Shown here piece after piece: positions 8,149 through 15,965 of a stretch of 45,548 bases of DNA (positions are counted from its first letter, which is position 1; every line of letters begins with the position of its first letter). Both the position numbers and the translations under genes were made by a program. The DNA is taken from the IMG/VR virus record IMGVR_UViG_3300033148_001204, positions 1-45,548 of that record. One strand, written 5' to 3'. The notes under the pieces are model-generated. The model worked only from the letters and a program-made list of their open reading frames with translations. It did no database searches and was not told the DNA's origin. Origin of the DNA: a virus.

Positions 8149-8669
8149 TGACTAAATTTCAAAAGATACTAGAAGAGCTTAACTCTGGTGCATATGATAA
8201 ATCTACCATCTTTTCAGAAGTGGTGGACGAGTTAATGAGAGATTTTAAACTATCACATTCTGCAACTAGATATGCTGTTGTGGCTTGGGAATATTATAGA
8301 GGCAAAGAATTAATAAGAGGTAATCCTGGTCCTACCAAAAGCCACTATGTTAGAGTATGTCCTAAGTGTGGAGACGAGAAGGAAACTAATTACCCACCAA
8401 AGGAAGGGCAAGTATGTATGGATTGTCACTTTGATAGGTTTGTTCCTCTTAATAATAACTGCCCTGAAGACCATAGATGTACCGCTTGTGGAGAAGGGCC
8501 AAAGAAGGTAAACTTCACAATAAGTACTCAAACAGGTAGGCATAAAAAGAAATGTAATAGGTGTACTAATAACAAAGTAAAGGTTAAGCTACCTCTAACA
8601 GCTGATAGAGTAAACGAAATATCTGATAAGTTTAAAGATTATTTTAAGGAGAATTATAATGTTAAGTAA
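8148..8669 (+). CDS. Double zinc-ribbon protein
   Basis: 173 residues. Residues 1-55 are helical and HTH-like. Two zinc ribbons follow: C71/C74 with C90/C93, and C111/C114 with C136/C139. The C-terminus is basic. The arrangement suggests nucleic-acid binding, possibly transcription control, but no close family is recognised. Coupled to the gene before it by TAATG. Confidence 0.65.
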   Translation: MTKFQKILEELNSGAYDKSTIFSEVVDELMRDFKLSHSATRYAVVAWEYYRGKELIRGNPGPTKSHYVRVCPKCGDEKETNYPPKEGQVCMDCHFDRFVPLNNNCPEDHRCTACGEGPKKVNFTISTQTGRHKKKCNRCTNNKVKVKLPLTADRVNEISDKFKDYFKENYNVK

Positions 8670-8937
8670 AGACGCTAAAGAAAAGGTATGCCCATACTTA
8701 GGTAGAAAATGTATATTAGAAGGGTGTATGTTTTGGACTACTACAATAAAAGGTAAAAAAGAAATAGATAGAAAAACAGAACCTTATGATATGACTCCTA
8801 TGGATATAGGAAATTGGGCACGAAGTTTAAAAGGTGATGGTTACGAGAACATAGGTCGTGAAGGTGGCTTTAGAGATGTTTATGCTAAATATGAAGAAAC
8901 CCATGAGGGGTACTGTGATATAAAGGAGAAGTCATGA
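8659..8937 (+). CDS. Small Cys-cluster protein
   Basis: 92 residues. C11, C18, C23 in CPYLGRKC....CMFW and C86 could bind one zinc or a cluster; the CP...C..C..W pattern occurs in other small phage proteins of unknown role. GGAG lies 7 bases before the ATG. Overlaps the previous gene by 11 bases and the next by ATGA. Confidence 0.6.
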   Translation: MLSKDAKEKVCPYLGRKCILEGCMFWTTTIKGKKEIDRKTEPYDMTPMDIGNWARSLKGDGYENIGREGGFRDVYAKYEETHEGYCDIKEKS

Positions 8938-9320
8938 TGTCAAGAGAAGAATTTGTAGAATATGTAATAAGTACAGGCAGTTGCCCTGCTGTTAATCAAT
9001 CTAACGAGATATTAACTAAACAGGATATGATTGACATAGAGAATTATGCAAGTAATCATAATGATGATAAGCTTAGAGAGTTTATTTGGAGGAAGTTTGA
9101 CGTTGTTAAGTCACTTGAAAACAAAATATCAGAAGCTATGAATAAAATAAGTAATGAAAGAGCTGAACAAATAGATGCCTTTGTTGTTGCTATACTTAAG
9201 GTACGTCAAGAGAATGAAAATCTTGATATGAACTATATAGCATTAGAACATAGTAATGACTTTGTAAAGGGTAAGCATGTATCTAGAGTAAAAGTAGTTT
9301 ATTTAAAGGGGGCAAAATAA
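8934..9320 (+). CDS. Hypothetical protein
   Basis: 128 residues; the middle (about 55-85) is a charged, coiled-coil-like helix. Two adjacent Met codons at 8934 and 8937; the first makes the ATGA overlap seen elsewhere in this operon. Its stop overlaps the start of the helicase gene. No family recognised. Confidence 0.6.
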   Translation: MMSREEFVEYVISTGSCPAVNQSNEILTKQDMIDIENYASNHNDDKLREFIWRKFDVVKSLENKISEAMNKISNERAEQIDAFVVAILKVRQENENLDMNYIALEHSNDFVKGKHVSRVKVVYLKGAK

Positions 9321-10636
9321 TGTCTGAAATGTTAGAACAAGTAAGTAACTATGACCAAGAGATTGAGTTTGTTATAGGTTTTGCTGGTTCAGGTAAATCT
9401 ACTGAGCTTAGTGAAAGAGCAGATACTAAAACATTGGTATTAACTCCAACACATAAGGCTGCAGCAGTACTAATAAGAAAGGGAGTTGAGAATGTTTATA
9501 CTATACATTCAACTCTTAAACTTGTACCTACTCTAAATCAGAATTATGTTCCAGGTAAGCATAGAATGCAAAAGCTTAAACAGATAGGGTCTACTGATTT
9601 ATCTAAAATTAAAAATGTATTTATTGACGAGTTTAGTATGATTAACCAAGAGATACTAGATTTACTATTAGAGGTATTACCAGCTGAATGTAAGGTTACA
9701 ATATTTGGTGACCCTTATCAATTACCACCTGTTACAGGATTAGTTATTGACCCTATAGTATATACAGAAAATATAACTGAATTAACTACTCAACATAGAG
9801 CAGAGGCACCAGAAGTAGTTGAGACATTTATGAGGTTTATGAATTATATAAAAAATGGTAAAGAGATGGACTTAAAGTTACATTCTGATATTAAGAAAGG
9901 AAGTATTAAAACTTTTAACCCTGAAACTGATAGAGTACTGGCTTATACTAATGCTAAGGTTTTAGAACTTAATACACAGATAGCAAAACATTTAGGATTA
10001 CCTGAGGAGTTCAGCGTCAATGAAAATTTAATGGTTAATGGTATTGATTGTACCTTTAATGGTATTGATTGGTCTAAGACTATATTAGCACAGCAATTGT
10101 TTCCTAATTGTATTAGTAAAGGTAAACTAATGGGAGAGCAAGAGTTACAAACTCAGGCTGCTAAAACTATGGCTGACATTAGTAAGTGGGGTACAGATAA
10201 AATCATTAGACAATATAAGCAAACCATTGTTACAATAGATGATACACCTTATGTGATTAATTATGACCCTAATCATTATGCTACTCAACAAAGATTAAAA
10301 GCTGATGTAGATAAATGGCAAACTCATGTATATGAAAAGAATGATATACCTGCAGATACTAAATTAGCTTATTGGTGTGGTCAAAATAAGAATGCTCCTG
10401 GGGTTAAAGAAAGAGGTAGAGCATGGTCAGAATATATAGCACATAGTAATCTAGTATTTAATTTACAACGACCATTTGCTACTACTGTTCACAAGAGTCA
10501 AGGTTCTGAGTTTAGTACTATATACATAGCACAAGAAGATATAAAGAGGGCTATATATAAAGGGTACTATAAAACATATGCAATACTAATGTATGTATCA
10601 TTAAGTAGAGCAATTAATAAGGTGGTAATAATCTAG
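9320..10636 (+). CDS. SF1 DNA helicase, Dda/RecD-like
   Basis: 438 residues, an ATP-driven 5'-3' DNA translocase by family. Walker A GFAGSGKS at residues 20-27, motif Ia TPTHKAA near 42-48, Walker B FIDEFSM with D103/E104, motif III GDPYQLPP at 130-137, a late VHKSQGSEF motif and YVSLSRA motif VI near the C-terminus. All SF1B motifs are in order and the length equals phage T4 Dda. Expected to assist fork progress or remove bound proteins. Last gene of the early operon, coupled to its upstream neighbour. Confidence 0.92.
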   Translation: MSEMLEQVSNYDQEIEFVIGFAGSGKSTELSERADTKTLVLTPTHKAAAVLIRKGVENVYTIHSTLKLVPTLNQNYVPGKHRMQKLKQIGSTDLSKIKNVFIDEFSMINQEILDLLLEVLPAECKVTIFGDPYQLPPVTGLVIDPIVYTENITELTTQHRAEAPEVVETFMRFMNYIKNGKEMDLKLHSDIKKGSIKTFNPETDRVLAYTNAKVLELNTQIAKHLGLPEEFSVNENLMVNGIDCTFNGIDWSKTILAQQLFPNCISKGKLMGEQELQTQAAKTMADISKWGTDKIIRQYKQTIVTIDDTPYVINYDPNHYATQQRLKADVDKWQTHVYEKNDIPADTKLAYWCGQNKNAPGVKERGRAWSEYIAHSNLVFNLQRPFATTVHKSQGSEFSTIYIAQEDIKRAIYKGYYKTYAILMYVSLSRAINKVVII

Positions 10637-10661
10637 CTAGGAATAAAATAAAATTTAATTA

Positions 10662-10693
10662 TTAAGATTAGATTAAGAATATTTAGATATAAT
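10662..10693 (+). promoter_or_regulatory. Promoter for the SSB/polymerase operon
   Basis: TATAAT at 10688-10693; TTAAGA at 10673-10678 and 10662-10667, exactly 15 and 26 bases upstream. This is the best match to the shared plan. Expected start near 10700, leaving a leader of about 128 nt. Confidence 0.8.
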
Positions 10694-10699
10694 TATATC

Positions 10700-10827
10700 A
10701 TATCTTTATTCATTTAAAGAGATAGGTTTTTCAGGACTTCCCTATCGAGCTACTCAATTGATAGCTTAACAATAAGTTACTTATGGTTTTATCTTGCTTT
10801 ACCTATAAAGCAGACAAGGAGTCTATT
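10700..10827 (+). promoter_or_regulatory. Structured 5' leader with competing hairpins
   Basis: GATAGG at 10721-10726 pairs with CCTATC at 10741-10746. The same CTATC (10742-10746) can pair instead with GATAG at 10760-10764. AGCTA/TAGCT at 10748-10752/10762-10766 is a further hairpin, and TGCTTT/AAAGCA at 10795-10800/10807-10812 sits just before the ribosome site. Mutually exclusive helices in a long leader suggest attenuation or mRNA stabilisation; no known riboswitch class is recognised. Confidence 0.45.
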
Positions 10828-11373
10828 ATGACTAAAGCTAAATTACACGAAGAAGTATTAAGTCTTTGTAATACACACAACGCAAGCAAAAAGCTTACTG
10901 AAGCATTAAGTGAGTTAACTAAGCCAAAAGTTGGTGGTTCAAGTGATGTTAATGACTATACTGCGTTTAATGAAGATGGGTCAGTAGCTGCAATCTTTTG
11001 TACATATCACAAACAATGGGAACCGGTTTCTGCTGTTAGAACTGTTGATGCTGTTGAAGCAGATGAAGAAGCTGGTACTGAAGCGGTTGAAGCTTATGAA
11101 GAAGATTTCAATCTTTTCGTTGAAGATACAAAAAGCAAAAATGGTTTCAGACGTTACTGTGATGCTGGTGATAAGCAGTGGAAAGAAGCTGCTAAGTTAT
11201 TTAAAACATCAAAAGAAGCAATCGTTACAGATATTCTTGATGGTGAAATGTCAGGTGCTGATGGTAAATCTGCTCTTGAGAAACTTCAAGAAGCTCGTGA
11301 TATACATACACCTCGTGTTGATGGTCTTGGTGAAGACAATAAACCAGGTGATGTTGGTACTGAAGAAGCATAA
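10828..11373 (+). CDS. Small acidic protein, paralogue of the gene at 44337
   Basis: 181 residues. Start set at 10828 because AAGGAG precedes it and because the N-terminus then aligns with the protein at 44337: MTK.. L...(V/A)L.L.N.H.A.KKL.EA...L. Both also place C58, H61 and EP at 65-66 identically. A later C111 in RRYCDAG may complete a zinc site. The C-terminal half is acidic and helical. Strong promoter, long leader and a following UUCG hairpin suggest an abundant protein. Function unknown; the C..H....EP pattern is reminiscent of a zinc finger associated with HNH proteins, but no HNH core is visible. Confidence 0.75.
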   Translation: MTKAKLHEEVLSLCNTHNASKKLTEALSELTKPKVGGSSDVNDYTAFNEDGSVAAIFCTYHKQWEPVSAVRTVDAVEADEEAGTEAVEAYEEDFNLFVEDTKSKNGFRRYCDAGDKQWKEAAKLFKTSKEAIVTDILDGEMSGADGKSALEKLQEARDIHTPRVDGLGEDNKPGDVGTEEA

Positions 11374-11397
11374 TATTACTCTCTTCGGGGAGTAATA
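11374..11397 (+). terminator. UUCG-capped 10-bp hairpin
   Basis: TATTACTCTC pairs with GGGAGTAATA around a TTCG tetraloop (11384-11387), closed by C-G. It starts at the stop codon of the gene at 10828. No U run follows, so it is more likely a 3' end stabiliser or partial terminator than a full stop. Confidence 0.65.
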
Positions 11398-11406
11398 GCT
11401 TATACT

Positions 11407-11426
11407 AAGAACTCCTTAGAGTTTTT
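11407..11426 (+). terminator. 8-bp hairpin with U run
   Basis: AAGAACTC pairs with GAGTTTTT (one G-U) around CTTA. The 3' arm ends in five T residues followed by AATA, close to a weak intrinsic terminator. Together with the preceding UUCG hairpin it would make more transcript for 10828 than for the downstream SSB and polymerase. Confidence 0.55.
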
Positions 11427-11431
11427 AATAT

Positions 11432-11503
11432 AGGTTAAGTTATACAAGTATATGGACATAATCCTGAAACTATCGAAAGAAGATATATAAGTATAACAAA
11501 CCT
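11432..11503 (+). ncRNA. Candidate structured RNA element upstream of SSB
   Basis: Three nested helices with small internal loops: AGGTT/AACCT (11432-11436 with 11499-11503), GTTATAC/GTATAAC (11439-11445 with 11491-11497), TATAT/ATATA (11449-11453 with 11483-11487). The apical part (11454-11482) is not fully paired and includes a short GGA/TCC hairpin. It lies in the leader of the SSB gene. It could be an autoregulatory site for SSB or an mRNA-stabilising fold; no known RNA family recognised. Confidence 0.4.
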
Positions 11504-11553
11504 AGCGTCGGTATAAACACCTAAAACACATGAAACATATGAAAGGACATAAT

Positions 11554-12234
11554 ATGTCAAAAGCAAAACTATCTGGACAAAAAACTCCACTACTTCCACT
11601 ATCTTGGGTAACTACTCGTGGTCAAGGTAAAATGAAAAAGAACGACCCTCTAAAACCTTTAGATGAAAATGACCCATCAAGCTACAATTACTGTGCTACT
11701 GTTACAATGTCAAAAGAGCAAGCTGAATCAATTAAAAAAGTATTCGATAAGTTCTGGCGTGAAAACAAACCTGCTGGTGTAGGTAAGCAAAAGTATGAAG
11801 TAGTTAAAGAAGAGTTCGTAAAAGTTCTTGATGCTGAGGGTAAACCTAAGGTTGATGAAGATGACGAACCAATCAAAGAAGCTACTGGTAAGTGGACTAT
11901 GCTTGCTAAGACTTTAACAGTATGGCCTGACGGTAATACTAATGTAGTTAAACTACTTGGTTCTAATGGTAGTGAACTTCAAGAAGGTCATGCCTTAGAA
12001 AAAGGTTGTGGTGATGGTACTATGGGTATTCTACATTATTCTGTAGGTATTAACAACTTTGCAGATAATGAAGGGTTACAAGTATATCTTAATGGTGTAC
12101 AAATCAAAGACTCTTCATTCACTGAATATACTGGTGGTGATGCTGAAATCAATGCAGACTCTATTGATGATGATGTTGCAGAAGCTGATGTACCTGATAC
12201 TACACCTTCTGGTGAGAATAGACCAGTGGTATAA
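11554..12234 (+). CDS. Single-stranded DNA-binding protein (T7 gp2.5 / DUF2815-like)
   Basis: 226 residues. The N-terminal basic part (PLSWVTTRGQGKMKKNDP), a strand-rich core and the segment GILHYSVGINNFADNEGLQVYLNGVQI (shown only in part by residues GVQI and YLNG) resemble the gp2.5-like OB-fold group. The last 25 residues are very acidic, as in phage SSBs that contact polymerase. Start at 11554 follows AAAGGA; eight extra upstream codons lack a ribosome site. Expected to coat single strands at the fork with the polymerase two genes downstream. Confidence 0.75.
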   Translation: MSKAKLSGQKTPLLPLSWVTTRGQGKMKKNDPLKPLDENDPSSYNYCATVTMSKEQAESIKKVFDKFWRENKPAGVGKQKYEVVKEEFVKVLDAEGKPKVDEDDEPIKEATGKWTMLAKTLTVWPDGNTNVVKLLGSNGSELQEGHALEKGCGDGTMGILHYSVGINNFADNEGLQVYLNGVQIKDSSFTEYTGGDAEINADSIDDDVAEADVPDTTPSGENRPVV

Positions 12235-12238
12235 TATC

Positions 12239-12475
12239 ATGGCTGGAAATAAATTTAATATTGAACCTATAGATGACGTATCTAGTGAAGAGAGCTACAT
12301 AGTCGACCTTGAGCATGAGGTTACTACTCTTCGGGCAAAAGTATTGAAATTACAGAAGGCCATAAATAGCGAAGGCAAAGTAAACATAGAACAGCAAGAT
12401 AAGTCTTGTTGTTCTGCTTATAAACTATTACAAAAGAGTTACCAAAAACTAATAAATGACCTACTACCTTTTTAG
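12239..12475 (+). CDS. Small coiled-coil protein
   Basis: 78 residues; residues 20-45 are a heptad-like helix (IVDLEHEVTTLRAKVLKLQ), then CC at 57-58 and a second basic helix. It starts 4 bases after the SSB stop. It lies between SSB and polymerase, so a replisome accessory is possible. Nothing is known of it from sequence. Confidence 0.6.
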   Translation: MAGNKFNIEPIDDVSSEESYIVDLEHEVTTLRAKVLKLQKAINSEGKVNIEQQDKSCCSAYKLLQKSYQKLINDLLPF

Positions 12476-12517
12476 TACACAGTGGTGTATTAATAGATAG
12501 TATAGTGTGAGTACACT
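12476..12517 (+). other. Two short hairpins before the polymerase gene
   Basis: TACAC/GTGTA around AGTG (12476-12489) and AGTGT/ACACT around GAGT (12504-12517). Both sit between a stop codon and the polymerase ribosome site and may be RNA processing or attenuation signals. Confidence 0.35.
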
Positions 12518-12537
12518 TATAAAGCTAAGGAAAGTTA

Positions 12538-14322
12538 ATGAATTACAAAATTATAAATTCAGTATTGGATTTACCTACATTCGATAAAGACAAGCCAGTT
12601 TTCTGTGATATAGAAACGGATGATTTATACGGACCACTTAGAATGATACAGATGTATCAACCCTCAACAGACCCTTTAATATATATCTTGGATATAGCTC
12701 CTATAGGCTATGATAAAGATACTTATAACCATGAACTACTAAATATCAAAGAAGGCCTTATGCGTCTTCATACAGTATGGTATAATAGTTCTTATGATTT
12801 AGGTACTTTAAATATTAGTCCTAGTATGGGTGCAAAGACTCCTGCAGATATTACTTCTGATAGTGTATATAGTCATAGAGTAGATGATTTATTCTATGCT
12901 ACTAAATCTGCATATCCTGAGTTTCAAGAGTTTGGATTAAAGAAGGTAGTTCTTAAATTGAAATATACAAAAGATTTGTATATTGATATTAAGACAAAAG
13001 AAGCTGCTAAGGGATTTGTTAGAGGTGCTTATATATCTCAACAAGCTATAAGATATGCTGCTTTAGATGTATATGCGTTATCTTTAATGTGGGAAGATAA
13101 GAAAATTCAGTTAGTTATATCTGATAACTTATCTTATGAAGTAGATATGATGTCCCAATCATATGCTCTTATCTATCAGCAAAATGGTTTAAAATTAGAT
13201 AGAGAAATGTGGATAGAAAAGCTTGAATTCGCCAGAGAACAAGTAATTAAATTTACTGATTTGTTGCCGGCTGGATTTAATCCTAATTCATATGTACAGG
13301 TAAGGAAATTACTTGATACTGAGAAGAGTGATAATGATGCATTGGTTACATATGCTGCAAGTAGTAAGCCATTGGCTAAAACAGCATGGTATATTATCAA
13401 TGCTAAGAAGTATAAAAAACAAGTAAGCTACTTGACAAGTATTAATTTCAATAGAATGTTTACTAAGTTCAATGTAGCAGGTGCTATTACAGGTAGATTT
13501 ACTTCTGCTGGTGGGTCATTAGAAGATGGCTTTAATAGTCAACAAATACCTAGAGATTTCCAAAAACTATTTACTCAAGATATTGGTAACACTACAGTTA
13601 TTGATTTGGATTATAGTACTCTAGAGTTAAGACTTGCTTGTGCATTATTCGGTAGTGAATATATGTATCAACAGTTAAAAGATGATAGAGATTTACATAT
13701 TGATATGGCTCTTATAGCTTCACAGAAAGCTATTGCACCTGATGGCTTCCCTGAGATTAATGAGCGTAATATGTTACCTTGGGGTCAGAAGCATGATGAA
13801 TATTTAAATGAGCAAGAACGTAATGATGCAAAAGCAATTAACTTTGGTTATGTGTTTGGTATGAGTGCTGCTTCTTATATTCCTTATGCTTTTGTACAGT
13901 ATGGAATTATAGTTACTATGGAAGAGTCTGTAGCATTAAGAAAACATTACTTTAAAATGTACCCTGAGTTTTCAGTTCATCATAAGTATGTTTGGAATAA
14001 CTATAAGAAACCTAGCTTTATAGTAGAGACAGCTTTAGGTCGTAAAATAAAACCTAAACTTGGTACAGATGGTATTAATGGTGGAGTACAAGGTACAGGT
14101 GCAGAGACTACTAAACTTGGTGTTCACTATATGGTTAAAGAAAATCCGTTAGTATTAAAGTATATCTTTAATGTTGTTCATGATGCTGTATATGCAAGAG
14201 TAGATAAACTTGATGAACATTACTGGCGACCATTAATTAAGACTAACATGTTAAAAGGTTGGACAGAGATTAGTAAATGCCCAATCTTTAAGTTTAAAGA
14301 TATCCCAATGAAGGTGGAATAA
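12538..14322 (+). CDS. Family A DNA polymerase with 3'-5' exonuclease
   Basis: 594 residues, the replicative polymerase. Exonuclease: D24/E26 (CDIETDD), D87 (WYNSSYDLG), Y173 and D177 (YAALD). Polymerase: motif A DYSTLELR with D358, motif B R428..K432..F436 G in RNDAKAINFGYVFG, motif C VHDA with D549. Shorter than T7 gp5 (704) and resembling compact marine podovirus enzymes. The thioredoxin-binding insert of T7 is not apparent. AAGGAAA lies before the ATG. If the phage makes modified dCTP (see 17079), this enzyme would have to accept it. Confidence 0.96.
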   Translation: MNYKIINSVLDLPTFDKDKPVFCDIETDDLYGPLRMIQMYQPSTDPLIYILDIAPIGYDKDTYNHELLNIKEGLMRLHTVWYNSSYDLGTLNISPSMGAKTPADITSDSVYSHRVDDLFYATKSAYPEFQEFGLKKVVLKLKYTKDLYIDIKTKEAAKGFVRGAYISQQAIRYAALDVYALSLMWEDKKIQLVISDNLSYEVDMMSQSYALIYQQNGLKLDREMWIEKLEFAREQVIKFTDLLPAGFNPNSYVQVRKLLDTEKSDNDALVTYAASSKPLAKTAWYIINAKKYKKQVSYLTSINFNRMFTKFNVAGAITGRFTSAGGSLEDGFNSQQIPRDFQKLFTQDIGNTTVIDLDYSTLELRLACALFGSEYMYQQLKDDRDLHIDMALIASQKAIAPDGFPEINERNMLPWGQKHDEYLNEQERNDAKAINFGYVFGMSAASYIPYAFVQYGIIVTMEESVALRKHYFKMYPEFSVHHKYVWNNYKKPSFIVETALGRKIKPKLGTDGINGGVQGTGAETTKLGVHYMVKENPLVLKYIFNVVHDAVYARVDKLDEHYWRPLIKTNMLKGWTEISKCPIFKFKDIPMKVE

Positions 14323-15033
14323 ATGTTAACACGTAAAGAAACAATAGCTAAGGGTAAACTATTAGTAGAGATTGATATTAATACAGTATGTAACCTTAGT
14401 TGTAATAACTGTAATAGGTTTTCACAGTTTAAATCTACATATAAGGTTATGAATCTTGAGCTTATCAAAGAATTTGTTAAAGATAATAAACATTACGGTA
14501 AAGATATGACAGTAGCAATATTAGGAGGTGAGCCTACACTACACCCTGATATAGAGTTAATTATTATAGCTCTAGCTAAGTATTTTAATGTTATACTAAC
14601 TACTAATGGCTTGACTGAGTATAAGCCTCTTATACCAGGTATAGTAATTGAAAACTCAGCTAAAGAGGTTAATGAAGAGCCTGAGTTTGCTTTAACTATG
14701 AATGCTCCAATAGATGATAATAGTTATATAGGTGTAGACTATTCTATGGGTTGTAGACAATCAGGTATTTGTGGTAATGGCTTTAATGAGAATGGCTATT
14801 ATCCTTGTTCAGTAGCTATGAATATAGATAGAATGATGATGACTCAAGGTATGTTAGGCAATGGATGTGTATCTTTATCTATGAGTAATAGGCATAGAAG
14901 TGCTACATTAGATAATCTATGTAGATATTGTGGTACTTTTCAGAACAGACATTATGGTGTATTAAAAGCAACTAATATAGGAACAGAACAGGTTTATTCT
15001 AAATCTTGGAAATTTATGGCGATGGTAAAATGA
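14323..15033 (+). CDS. Radical SAM enzyme with SPASM-like C-terminal cysteines
   Basis: 236 residues. CNLSCNNC gives the canonical CX3CX2C (C23, C27, C30) that binds the SAM-cleaving 4Fe-4S cluster; GGEP at 68-71 binds the SAM amino group. C144, C150, C162, C182, C200 and C203 suggest one auxiliary iron-sulfur cluster, as in SPASM/Twitch proteins. It begins directly after the polymerase stop and ends in ATGA with the exonuclease, so it belongs to the replication operon. Substrate unknown. No precursor-peptide gene is obvious next to it, which favours a nucleotide or DNA-linked substrate over a peptide (inference). Confidence 0.88.
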   Translation: MLTRKETIAKGKLLVEIDINTVCNLSCNNCNRFSQFKSTYKVMNLELIKEFVKDNKHYGKDMTVAILGGEPTLHPDIELIIIALAKYFNVILTTNGLTEYKPLIPGIVIENSAKEVNEEPEFALTMNAPIDDNSYIGVDYSMGCRQSGICGNGFNENGYYPCSVAMNIDRMMMTQGMLGNGCVSLSMSNRHRSATLDNLCRYCGTFQNRHYGVLKATNIGTEQVYSKSWKFMAMVK

Positions 15034-15965
15034 GTGAAGAAATGAAAGATATAAATTTAAGTGCTAGAGGTGAGGTTATGCCTCCAAAGATTGATTTAAT
15101 TGCATTAGTAGATGCAGACACAGTAGTATTTGCTGCAGCAGTATCTTGCGAGTATAGAGAAGAGTTACTACATATTGATATGTATACAGATGAAGAGCTA
15201 TTAGTTATTAGAGCTGACCCTGGTTTTGATGAAGCAGAGTGGTGTGTCTATGGTATTAACATGGAAGAGGCAATGGCTCATGCAGAAGATAAGTTAACAA
15301 CTATACTACATCTATCAGGTGCTAGAGTATTTGAATTACATTTTACTGCTGGTAGAGAGTCGTTTAGATATACTGATGTAGATAAAGATTATAAAGCTAA
15401 TAGATTAGCTGATAGTCAAGGGCAAAAGACTAGAGCTCCATTCGGGCTATACAATTTAAAACAAGCATTAGTTAAGAAATATGACACAAGTGTTATGTGG
15501 TTAAGATGTGAAGCTGATGATGCAGTTTGGTGGTTAGGTAATCAATACCCTGATAAGTATTTAGTTTGTGCTGTGGATAAAGATGTATTAGGTGCAACTA
15601 GAGTTCAAGCATTTAATTACTTTGCAAGAGCTGCATATATACATCCTAAATCTAATAATCAAATTGCTGAGATTAAAATGAAGTTTGTTCAAGCTAAAGA
15701 CCCTGATTTATTTTGGTACTACCAATGTTTAACTGGGGATAAGGGTGATGGTATTATAGGTATTCATGGTATGGGACCAAAGAAAGCACAGAAGGCTCTC
15801 AAAGGTTGTGAGACTAATGCTGAGAGATGGTCTGCAATTGTTAGAGAGTATGAGAAGTCTGGTGGTTCAGAGATAGATGCATTGTTAAATATGCGAATGG
15901 TCAGGTTAGACCAGTATAATCCCGAGACGCAAGAATTAAATTTATTTACTCCGAGGGATTTATAA
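15030..15965 (+). CDS. 5'-3' exonuclease (T7 gp6 / FEN-like)
   Basis: 311 residues. Acidic metal ligands occur in the family order: LVDADT near the N-terminus, YTDVDKDYKANR, CEADDAVWWLG, CAVDKDVLG and LTGDKGDGIIG, with the helix-hairpin-helix GIHGMGPKKAQKAL after it. Removes RNA primers or degrades host DNA, as gp6 does in T7. Start at 15030 uses the ATGA overlap; an 8-codon longer frame lies within the radical SAM gene and has no ribosome site of its own. Confidence 0.88.
   Translation: MSEEMKDINLSARGEVMPPKIDLIALVDADTVVFAAAVSCEYREELLHIDMYTDEELLVIRADPGFDEAEWCVYGINMEEAMAHAEDKLTTILHLSGARVFELHFTAGRESFRYTDVDKDYKANRLADSQGQKTRAPFGLYNLKQALVKKYDTSVMWLRCEADDAVWWLGNQYPDKYLVCAVDKDVLGATRVQAFNYFARAAYIHPKSNNQIAEIKMKFVQAKDPDLFWYYQCLTGDKGDGIIGIHGMGPKKAQKALKGCETNAERWSAIVREYEKSGGSEIDALLNMRMVRLDQYNPETQELNLFTPRDL

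Noticed and set aside
10783-10827. Upstream in-frame extension of the gene at 10828
   Set aside because: It would translate through the leader hairpins, has no ribosome site, and the paralogue alignment begins at 10828.
11045-11395. Second frame inside the gene at 10828
   Set aside because: Leu/Lys/Val-rich out-of-frame translation with no start signal; overlaps the UUCG hairpin.
11432-11553. Group I intron-like element before SSB
   Set aside because: No conserved P7 or guanosine-site strings and far too short; the SSB gene is not interrupted.
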